Origin: Campylobacterota bacterium
Lineage (GTDB): Bacteria > Campylobacterota > Campylobacteria > Campylobacterales > Sulfurovaceae
Direction of reading: 5' to 3'
Assembly: GCA_022600655.1 (NCBI GenBank)
Contig: JAHZJZ010000030.1
Coordinates: forward strand, 1-9,452
DNA: 9,452 nucleotides
Shown here: one piece after another, positions 1-5,258 of the stretch
Position numbering within the stretch: position 1 is the first letter of the stretch
Layout of the letters: each line of letters opens with the position of its first letter
The notes under the pieces: model-generated
What the model saw: the letters and a program-made list of their open reading frames with translations, nothing else
The model's database searches: none
What the model was told of the DNA's origin: nothing
Program-made: the position numbers and the translations under genes

Positions 1-593
1 AAATTTTCTATTTTGTTCTGTATACTTTCATGATTACAAAGAAGAGAGGTGGCACTAAAGTCTGTTTTAATTGTAGAAAAAAGATTATTTTTATAGGAGA
101 GTTTTTGGCAATGTGAAGCTGTATAGAGACCATTATTAAAATAAGTAGGAAGTGTGGCATTTGATACTTGTATGGCTTCAGATAAAAGTTTATCATTATC
201 TTTTAGCTCTTCTGGAAACTCATTAAACTGAATATTGAGATTAAAAAAGTTTTTGTAAAACGCTTGTATGGTTACGGGAGAGACTCTATCCACCTCTGGG
301 AAAAGTATATTTACACCTATGGCAGAGGGGTGCATCTGATTAACCACCTCAATAAGCTTTGCATCAATAACTCTTGGCCAAGGCCATTGACCTAGTTGTT
401 GAAGACTCTTTTCATCAATGTCAACAATGACTGTATAGGAGCTACCCTCATGCTTTTCAATGTTATTAGAAATAATACTTAGTATATCATAAAATGCATA
501 ATCGAATTTTTTGATATGCTCACTATTATAAAAATAGAGATGTAGTAACAGTGACAGTAGAATAATACCTATGTTTTTACTGATTTTTAACAT
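1..593 (-). CDS. CHASE2-domain sensor protein, N-terminal part (C-terminus outside window)
   Basis: The frame is open from an ATG at 593 to the left edge, giving 197 codons without a stop; the C-terminus is missing. Residues 7-22 form a hydrophobic segment (signal anchor or first membrane helix). The following region has hallmarks of CHASE2, an extracytoplasmic sensing domain: a strand ending in VIVDIDEKSL (residues 55-64), then GQWPWPR (68-74) and an alanine/glycine-rich strand ending in LFPE (97-100). CHASE2 usually sits in front of membrane helices and an output domain such as an adenylate cyclase, a histidine kinase or a Ser/Thr kinase; the output domain lies beyond the window, so the signalling type is unknown. 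The ATG lies three bases after the stop of the OmpA-like gene, so the two are almost certainly co-transcribed. Its Shine-Dalgarno match is weak, which suits translational coupling. The CHASE2 call is firm; the function is open. Confidence 0.85.
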   Translation of the reverse strand, partial: MLKISKNIGIILLSLLLHLYFYNSEHIKKFDYAFYDILSIISNNIEKHEGSSYTVIVDIDEKSLQQLGQWPWPRVIDAKLIEVVNQMHPSAIGVNILFPEVDRVSPVTIQAFYKNFFNLNIQFNEFPEELKDNDKLLSEAIQVSNATLPTYFNNGLYTASHCQKLSYKNNLFSTIKTDFSATSLLCNHESIQNKIEN

Positions 594-596
594 CTG

Positions 597-1187
597 TTAT
601 TTTATAAATATCTCCACATTTCTATTTTTTGCTTCATCTACATTATCAGCAGTTTTAACTTGTAAGTCCTCTTCTCCATAACCCTTTGCTGTTAATGATA
701 CTACTTCAACACCTTTGCCTTCCAATACAGACTTAATATGATTGGCTCTCTTAAGTGAAACTTTGATATTGAGTTCACTAGAACCTACGGTATCGGTATG
801 CCCTATAATATCAACCATACAGGGAGAACGTTCTGCTATAGACGCTATAGCATCAAGTAGACTCTTTTCTGACGCTTCTGTTAACGCTGTAGAGTTTGGT
901 TGAAAATAAAGAATATATTTTAATGGTGCTTCTGGAGAGGCTGCTAATGCTTTAGCAAAACGACTTTTTATCTTCTCTTGAGACATTCTTTTAACTCTGC
1001 TTGGTGCTTTCTCTTTATCTTTTAAGTCAACAAATTTTCCAACGCTATCTAGTTTACTATTACCTTTCTTCGTGGAAACAAGAACACTGTTTTGACTCTT
1101 TTCACTATCTAATAACACAACCGTTGTTTTGGAACACCCCATACAAAATAGGACAACTAAGATTATAAAAAACACTCTATAATTCAT
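597..1187 (-). CDS. OmpA-family peptidoglycan-binding lipoprotein
   Basis: This 196-residue protein starts with a hydrophobic stretch (residues 4-15) and a lipobox-like FCMGC, so Cys18 is the probable lipidated residue. The residue after it is Ser, not Asp, which favours outer-membrane sorting by the rule known from gammaproteobacteria. Residues 19-88 are a charged, low-complexity linker. The C-terminal OmpA domain (about 90-196) shows FQPNS, GHTD (129-132), Asn140, Arg147, GYGE (169-172) and NRNVEI near the end. Asp132 and Arg147 have the 15-residue spacing of the pair that binds diaminopimelate in OmpA domains. There is no beta-barrel, so the protein probably tethers the outer membrane to the cell wall. 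The ATG directly follows the TAA of the FecR gene, and its GGAGG ribosome site lies within the last codons of that gene. Family assignment is firm; the exact role is inferred. Confidence 0.9.
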   Translation of the reverse strand: MNYRVFFIILVVLFCMGCSKTTVVLLDSEKSQNSVLVSTKKGNSKLDSVGKFVDLKDKEKAPSRVKRMSQEKIKSRFAKALAASPEAPLKYILYFQPNSTALTEASEKSLLDAIASIAERSPCMVDIIGHTDTVGSSELNIKVSLKRANHIKSVLEGKGVEVVSLTAKGYGEEDLQVKTADNVDEAKNRNVEIFIK

Positions 1188-1607
1188 TTATCTAACCTCC
1201 ACAGCAAATTTGGTACCACGAATGCCTATAATACCCTCAGGAATACGAAACTTAACAGATTCTGGAGCCAATTTTCCAACTTTTCCTGAACTGAAAACGG
1301 CTTTACCTTTTTTTAAATTTAAGTCAATGTCATACTCTTTTTTACTTGGGTTGACTTTAAAATTTTTAATAACAAAAATAGCTTTTTCTCCAAGCGATAA
1401 ACGGCTACCATCATCAAAGATAATACCTACAGAGCTATGCGATTTACTCATAATAATGTCACCATCTTTTAAACTACTTCCAACTTGAATCTCTATAATC
1501 TCTTGGTCTCGTTTCACTTCTACTTCACCAGTTACTTTTTTAACAATGGCTACATCCCCTAGTACGAAAGTACTCATCGTGAGTATTAATGTCACTATTT
1601 TTCGCAT
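1188..1607 (-). CDS. FecR-domain periplasmic protein
   Basis: The chosen ATG at 1607 gives 139 residues. An in-frame ATG at 1643 would add 12 residues ahead of the signal sequence. The start at 1607 is preferred because AAGGAG lies seven bases upstream and the protein then begins with a normal Sec signal (MRKIVTLILTMSTFVLG). The mature part is one FecR domain: VTGEVEV (25-31), a GSSLKDGDII turn (43-52), SSVGIIFDDGSRLSLGE (58-74), and a C-terminal GKLAPESV...IGIRGTKF block (111-134). Such domains occur in anti-sigma regulators like FecR, but this protein lacks the cytoplasmic anti-sigma part and has no membrane helix after the signal. It is therefore more likely a small periplasmic or exported protein, perhaps a ligand or partner of the OmpA and CHASE2 proteins encoded just downstream. 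That partnership is inferred from gene order only. Confidence 0.88.
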   Translation of the reverse strand: MRKIVTLILTMSTFVLGDVAIVKKVTGEVEVKRDQEIIEIQVGSSLKDGDIIMSKSHSSVGIIFDDGSRLSLGEKAIFVIKNFKVNPSKKEYDIDLNLKKGKAVFSSGKVGKLAPESVKFRIPEGIIGIRGTKFAVEVR

Positions 1608-1614
1608 AATATTA

Positions 1615-1620
1615 CTCCTT
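1615..1620 (-). promoter_or_regulatory. Ribosome binding site that fixes the FecR-gene start
   Basis: The minus strand reads AAGGAG here, seven bases before the ATG at 1607. The alternative upstream ATG at 1643 has no comparable purine-rich site, so this site decides the start. Confidence 0.75.
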
Positions 1621-1633
1621 AAGCAGTTTTTAA

Positions 1634-1639
1634 ATTGTA
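1634..1639 (-). promoter_or_regulatory. Possible -10 element for the FecR-OmpA-CHASE2 operon
   Basis: The minus strand reads TACAAT, one mismatch from TATAAT, preceded by TGA (TGATACAAT, an extended -10 form). No good -35 box is seen at 17 bases, but promoters of the housekeeping sigma factor in Campylobacterota often lack one. The 125-base gap 1608-1732 holds no other gene. Read-through from glmE is also possible. Confidence 0.4.
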
Positions 1640-1716
1640 TCATGAATAAATAATTATTAGATGAATTCTATATAGTTATATTATGTTAAAAAAATAAGAT
1701 GATGTTAATTGGGTAG

Positions 1717-1740
1717 TGCTGTAATGAATAAATTACAGCA
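1717..1740. repeat. Perfect 9-bp inverted repeat spanning the glmE stop codon
   Basis: TGCTGTAAT at 1717-1725 and ATTACAGCA at 1732-1740 are exact reverse complements with a six-base loop. The glmE stop (1733-1735) lies in one arm. On the minus strand a T-rich run (TTATTTTTTTAA) comes only about 18 bases after the stem, so this is at best a weak terminator. It could also protect the 3' end of the mRNA. Confidence 0.5.
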
Positions 1741-3085
1741 TAATTCCTATATCGTGGATAATATGGTCAACTAAAGAGTCTTCACCTAAGTCGATTTTTG
1801 AGCGTTCATACGCCAAACACTTATCACTAATTGGCACATTTCCTCGCTCGTAAAAACGGATATTGTAGTTTTTATCTCGTACGGTGATTGCCTCACCACT
1901 GTTGGCAATATGTGGAGAGAATGGAATATCGATAATTCCATTTTTAATGGAGTTAAAGACCTGTCGCCACAAGGTATCGGCAGGGTCATTAAAGACGGCC
2001 TCCATAATGTCATCGACCATCTCGGTTAGGTTGGCTTCCTCTTCCTCATCGGTGATAACAGGTAGCCCTCGTAACATATTGAGGGTGTATTGGGTGTTAC
2101 GTACAGCAGAAGCATTGACCTCTTTGGTTGGGATTCCAAAGGCCTCATCACGGGTTTTGGTAATCATCTTGTCTGCTCGTACCATCGCAGCGATAACGGT
2201 TGAGGTGTTAATAAGTGAGTCGGAGAACTCTTTGTTTCTTGGGAAAGCTCCCATCCACTGGTGGTAGACCAAGTGAATCTCTGCATCGCCACAGCCAATT
2301 TTTTGGGCATATTTTTTTGCTAATTTTTTTATGACGTTTGAGCTGACAATGTCTTGTGACATGGAACCTGTTTGAGAGAAACTCACCGAGAATGATTTAA
2401 CCCCCTCTTCAAGTGATAAGAGCATCTCAAGTAACTGAATTACAATAACAATCGCAGGTGGTTGAAGTGTTGCCGAGAGTGGACCAAAGGACTCACGGTT
2501 AATCGGTTCATTGAGTTCTGAGTACTCTGCACAGACACGCTCTACATATTTCCAGTATAAAAAGGCTTTATCAAGTGGAAAGTTTTTAGAGTAGGGCAAT
2601 AGGTAAGTGATAGGTCCACCCTCTATTTCAAAAATACCTGAAGCTAAAGCCACCTCTACTAAAAGTCGTGCATCAGGCGTTCCATGTCGTAGACTGATGG
2701 GGGTGTCATAGTGCGTAACCATTTTACGGGTGGTTCTATAACCGTGATTAACCAGAGGGTAACCGTTAAGCATGTTCTCATCATTCTCTTCTGATAACGC
2801 TAACATCTTTTTAGCCATCTCATAGTCATTAAGCCGTGTGTTACTGTCAATAGTAAGTGGTAGTATATCGACTCCTGCTCCTGTAAACTCACCATAAAGC
2901 TCAAAGACCTTATCATAAGTAGGGAATCCCCCACGAGGTTGTACTAAGATTTTGTCGGAGGTTTTAAACTTATGTGAAATAAATAGGTTTTTACTCGCAC
3001 CTGTGATAAACTCTTTAATCTCATCAAAATCAAAACTATCGGTATAGGGAGTTTTAGTAATTATCTCTCGTTCTCTTTGAAACAT
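1733..3085 (-). CDS. glmE: Glutamate mutase (methylaspartate mutase) epsilon subunit
   Basis: With GlmS and adenosylcobalamin this subunit interconverts L-glutamate and (2S,3S)-3-methylaspartate in the cytoplasm by a radical carbon-skeleton rearrangement. It has 450 residues; the Clostridium cochlearium enzyme has 483. The TIM-barrel landmarks are clear: QPRGG (49-53), TIDSNTR (78-84), RHGTPDAR (133-140), EGGPITY (155-161), HQWMG (275-279), and KTRDEAFGIPTKE (310-322). Aligned by eye to the clostridial protein, the substrate arginine claw is complete (Arg51, Arg84, Arg133), as are Glu155, Tyr161, Tyr165, Met278, Lys310 and Glu314, so an active enzyme is expected. The ATG at 3085 overlaps the glmS stop by one base (TAATG) and has GGAGAG upstream, which suggests coupled translation to keep the subunits balanced. 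No glmL reactivase gene lies between or beside them, unlike the clostridial glmS-glmL-glmE order. Confidence 0.95.
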   Translation of the reverse strand: MFQREREIITKTPYTDSFDFDEIKEFITGASKNLFISHKFKTSDKILVQPRGGFPTYDKVFELYGEFTGAGVDILPLTIDSNTRLNDYEMAKKMLALSEENDENMLNGYPLVNHGYRTTRKMVTHYDTPISLRHGTPDARLLVEVALASGIFEIEGGPITYLLPYSKNFPLDKAFLYWKYVERVCAEYSELNEPINRESFGPLSATLQPPAIVIVIQLLEMLLSLEEGVKSFSVSFSQTGSMSQDIVSSNVIKKLAKKYAQKIGCGDAEIHLVYHQWMGAFPRNKEFSDSLINTSTVIAAMVRADKMITKTRDEAFGIPTKEVNASAVRNTQYTLNMLRGLPVITDEEEEANLTEMVDDIMEAVFNDPADTLWRQVFNSIKNGIIDIPFSPHIANSGEAITVRDKNYNIRFYERGNVPISDKCLAYERSKIDLGEDSLVDHIIHDIGIML

Positions 3086-3489
3086 TACACTCTCTCCTTT
3101 AAAGCTTCTTCTATGGTGTCAAGCCCTTCATTTAGGTCAACTTGATGAAAGACCAAATCGTAGCCATATGCTTTATACTTTGGCACTATCTCTTCACTGT
3201 TCGCTTCACCCACGCTTAGGTTTCCACCAATAGCAAAGAGTACGCCCTCTAAATCAAAACGACTCTTTAAAAAGAGCAGGTCGCGTGACCACCCTTCAGC
3301 TTCACCATTGAGTGATGAGATTAATAGCACATCAGCATCGGTCTCTATAACCGCATCAATAAACTCTTCTAAATAGGTATTTACCCCCAAATTAAATACC
3401 TCAAACCCTCTCTCTTTTAAGGAAATCTCTATTAGTCTATTGGCGACCACATGAATATCATTTCCTACTACACCTGTAACAACTCTCAT
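3085..3489 (-). CDS. glmS: Glutamate mutase sigma (B12-binding) subunit
   Basis: This 134-residue Rossmann-like protein binds adenosylcobalamin base-off/His-on and forms the active complex with GlmE. The B12 signature is present with canonical spacing: Asp11-x-His13-x-x-Ala16, then SSL at 58-60 after 41 residues, and GG at 88-89 after a further 27. His13 should be the lower cobalt ligand and Asp11 its hydrogen-bond partner. The usual glycine of DxHxxG is replaced by Ala16. The length matches stand-alone sigma subunits (about 137 residues), and VGVNTYLEEF-type and FAIGGN segments match clostridial GlmS better than methylmalonyl-CoA mutase fragments. The ATG at 3489 has AAGG about eight bases upstream. 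It faces rraA across an 88-base gap; a tentative minus-strand -10 (TAAAAT, 3520-3515) is seen. The symbol glmS is also used for glucosamine-6-phosphate synthase, which this is not; mutS/mamA are synonyms in use. Confidence 0.93.
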   Translation of the reverse strand: MRVVTGVVGNDIHVVANRLIEISLKERGFEVFNLGVNTYLEEFIDAVIETDADVLLISSLNGEAEGWSRDLLFLKSRFDLEGVLFAIGGNLSVGEANSEEIVPKYKAYGYDLVFHQVDLNEGLDTIEEALKERV

Positions 3490-3527
3490 CTACTTACCTT
3501 GTTTTAGTATTGAAATTTTATCGGATA

Positions 3528-3556
3528 TTGTTTAAAATGGAGTAACTAAGTATAAT
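3528..3556 (+). promoter_or_regulatory. Sigma-70-type promoter for the rraA-like gene
   Basis: A perfect TATAAT at 3551-3556 is preceded by TTGTTT at 3528-3533 with a 17-base spacer. It ends 21 bases before the ATG at 3578, so the leader would be very short, with AGAGGAG as ribosome site. Confidence 0.7.
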
Positions 3557-3577
3557 TCCATAAAAAGAGGAGAAAAA

Positions 3578-4057
3578 ATGAGGTTCGCAACAGCAGACTT
3601 ATGTGATGAGTATGGGGAAGAGGTAAGGGTACTAGAGACAGGGTTAAACTCTTATGGTGGTGTAGATAGTTTTTATGGTGAAATAGTTACGATGAAACTT
3701 AATGAAGACAATCGTGGTTTGGTTGCTATGTTACGTGATGAAGAGGGAAAAGGCAGGGTTGCTGTTGTTGATGTAGATGCAAAGTTTTGTGCGGTAGTGG
3801 GTGATAATCTTATGGGTTTTGCAGCAAAAAATGGTTGGGCTGGTATTGTCATTAATGGGTATGTTCGAGATACACAAATTACTAAAACCATTGCGTCTGG
3901 ACTGTTTGCTTTAGGAACTTGTCCGCGACGTAGTGCCAAACAGGCTAAATCTCAAAGAGGCATAACACTGAATTTTGGTGGTATTAGTCTCAGAGAGGGT
4001 GAGTGGATTTATGCTGATGAAGATGGGGTTTTAGTCTCACCTAAAAAGTTAAAGTAA
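3578..4057 (+). CDS. RraA-family protein, probable HMG aldolase / oxaloacetate decarboxylase type
   Basis: The 159-residue protein matches RraA over its full length: TADLCDEYG (5-13), the GGVDSFYGEI segment (27-36), VAVVD (61-65), NGWAGIVINGYVRD (85-98), LNFGG (131-135) and YADEDGVLVS (145-154). RraA of E. coli (161 residues) binds and inhibits RNase E. Other members are class II aldolases that cleave 4-hydroxy-4-methyl-2-oxoglutarate and decarboxylate oxaloacetate. This protein has the Asp76-X20-Arg97-Asp98 arrangement used for Mg2+ and pyruvate binding in the aldolases, which E. coli RraA, as I recall its sequence, lacks. An enzymatic role therefore looks more likely than RNase regulation, although overall it is as close to RraA as to the aldolases. 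It is divergent from the glutamate mutase genes and separated from serC by 105 bases. Family is firm, substrate unknown. Confidence 0.85.
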   Translation: MRFATADLCDEYGEEVRVLETGLNSYGGVDSFYGEIVTMKLNEDNRGLVAMLRDEEGKGRVAVVDVDAKFCAVVGDNLMGFAAKNGWAGIVINGYVRDTQITKTIASGLFALGTCPRRSAKQAKSQRGITLNFGGISLREGEWIYADEDGVLVSPKKLK

Positions 4058-4082
4058 TTGTTCCTATCTGTTTGTTTTTATA

Positions 4083-4109
4083 TTGATTTTAAACTTTTTT
4101 AGAGATAAT
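4083..4109 (+). promoter_or_regulatory. Possible promoter for serC-serA
   Basis: GATAAT at 4104-4109 differs by one base from the -10 consensus. TTGATT at 4083-4088 could be a -35 box, but the spacer is only 15 bases. The rest of the 105-base gap 4058-4162 is A+T-rich with no gene. Confidence 0.35.
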
Positions 4110-4117
4110 ATCAATCA

Positions 4118-4142
4118 ATGAGATTTATGATGATAATCTCAT
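4118..4142. repeat. 8-bp inverted repeat in the serC leader, possible operator
   Basis: ATGAGATT (4118-4125) and AATCTCAT (4135-4142) are exact reverse complements with a nine-base centre. The element lies between the proposed -10 box and the AGGAGA ribosome site of serC (4152-4157). It could be a repressor site or an mRNA hairpin in the leader; no T-run follows, so it is not a standard terminator. Confidence 0.4.
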
Positions 4143-4162
4143 ATATTTAACAGGAGAAACAG

Positions 4163-5257
4163 ATGAATAGAGTATTTAACTTTGGAGCTGGACCATCAGC
4201 AATACCTTTAGAGGTTTTAGAAGAGGCACAAAAGAACTTAGTAGATTATAAAGGTGAAGGACTTTCAATTATGGAGGCTTCACACCGTTCAAAAATGTAT
4301 GATGAAGTGCATAATGAAGCTATCTCTTTAATGAAAGAGCTTTACAAAATTCCTGAAGATTACGATGTACTACTGCTTCAAGGTGGTGCATCTTTGCAGT
4401 TTGCTATGGTTCCTCTAAATCTCTACAGAGGTGGAAAAGTTCAGTATGTAGATTCTGGAAGTTGGTCATCAAAAGCGATTAAAGAGGCAAAAGTACAAAA
4501 CCTTAATATGGAAGTTATCGCCTCTTCAAAAGAGACTACCTATGATAGAATTCCTGCTGATATAGCGTTTGATGATGATGCTGACTACGCATATATTACC
4601 TCAAACAATACCATCTATGGTACAGGTTATAAGTCATTCCCTGATACTAAAGCACCTCTTGTCGTCGATGCTTCAAGTGATATCTTCTCCTATCCTGTAG
4701 ATTGGTCAAAAGTAGACTTGATGTTTGCAGGAGCTCAGAAAAATGCTGGACCATCAGGATTGACTATTGTCATCATTAAAAAAGAGCTACTTGATAGAGC
4801 AGAAGATAGTGTCCCAACTATACTGAAGTACAAAACACATGCAGAGAAAGATTCACTCTACCATACACCTCCAACTTTTGGTATCTATCTGCTTAGTCTT
4901 ATTATGAAATGGTTAAAAGAGAATGGTGGTATCGAAGCGATTGCAGAGAAAAATGAAGAGAAAGCAGGAGTACTCTATGATGCCATAGATAAGAGTAATG
5001 GTTTCTATGTTGGTCATGCACAAAAAGAGTCTAGATCATTGATGAATGTCTCTTTTAATATCAAAGATGCAAATGGTGAGAACAATGCAGAACTTGAAGC
5101 AAAATTTGTGGCTTTAGCAACTGGTAAAGGGTTGATTGGTTTAAAAGGTCACCGTTCAATTGGTGGACTTAGAGCCTCTATCTATAATGCAATGAGTCTT
5201 GAGGGTGTTCAAGCACTGGTTGATCTTATGGAACTGTTCCAGAAAGAGAACAGTTGA
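4163..5257 (+). CDS. serC: Phosphoserine aminotransferase
   Basis: SerC converts 3-phosphohydroxypyruvate and glutamate to O-phosphoserine and 2-oxoglutarate, the second step of serine synthesis; the family can also serve pyridoxal phosphate synthesis. The 364 residues match the usual length of about 360. The start region FNFGAGPSAIP (5-15), SHRSK (40-44), GGAS (74-77), Trp101, NNT (148-150), VVDASSD (167-173) and the PLP-lysine motif AGAQKNAGPSG (189-199, Lys193) are all present, as are HTPPTFGIY in the large domain and GHRSIGGLRASIYNA near the C-terminus. The residues correspond to Trp102, Thr153, Asp174 and Lys198 of the E. coli enzyme. The ATG has AGGAGA six bases upstream. The serA start follows the TGA after one base, so the two form an operon in the order serC-serA. 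Confidence 0.97.
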   Translation: MNRVFNFGAGPSAIPLEVLEEAQKNLVDYKGEGLSIMEASHRSKMYDEVHNEAISLMKELYKIPEDYDVLLLQGGASLQFAMVPLNLYRGGKVQYVDSGSWSSKAIKEAKVQNLNMEVIASSKETTYDRIPADIAFDDDADYAYITSNNTIYGTGYKSFPDTKAPLVVDASSDIFSYPVDWSKVDLMFAGAQKNAGPSGLTIVIIKKELLDRAEDSVPTILKYKTHAEKDSLYHTPPTFGIYLLSLIMKWLKENGGIEAIAEKNEEKAGVLYDAIDKSNGFYVGHAQKESRSLMNVSFNIKDANGENNAELEAKFVALATGKGLIGLKGHRSIGGLRASIYNAMSLEGVQALVDLMELFQKENS

Positions 5258-5258
5258 G

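Noticed and set aside
8..196. 62-codon minus-strand reading frame at the left edge
   Set aside because: It is out of frame within the CHASE2 gene, whose own frame is open to the edge and carries the domain motifs.
1608..1643. Longer FecR-domain protein starting at an ATG at 1643
   Set aside because: It would put 12 polar residues before the signal sequence and has no ribosome site; the ATG at 1607 follows AAGGAG.
1884..2267. 127-codon plus-strand reading frame
   Set aside because: It is antisense to the well-supported glmE gene and its translation resembles no family.
3085..3489. Methylmalonyl-CoA mutase B12 domain or corrinoid methyltransferase protein
   Set aside because: The stand-alone size, the adjacent GlmE and the close match to clostridial GlmS fit glutamate mutase; methyltransferase corrinoid proteins have an extra N-terminal helical domain that is absent.
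5199..5258. 20-residue N-terminal extension of SerA within serC
   Set aside because: The added residues do not resemble SerA, and the ATG at 5259 directly after the serC stop gives the family N-terminus.
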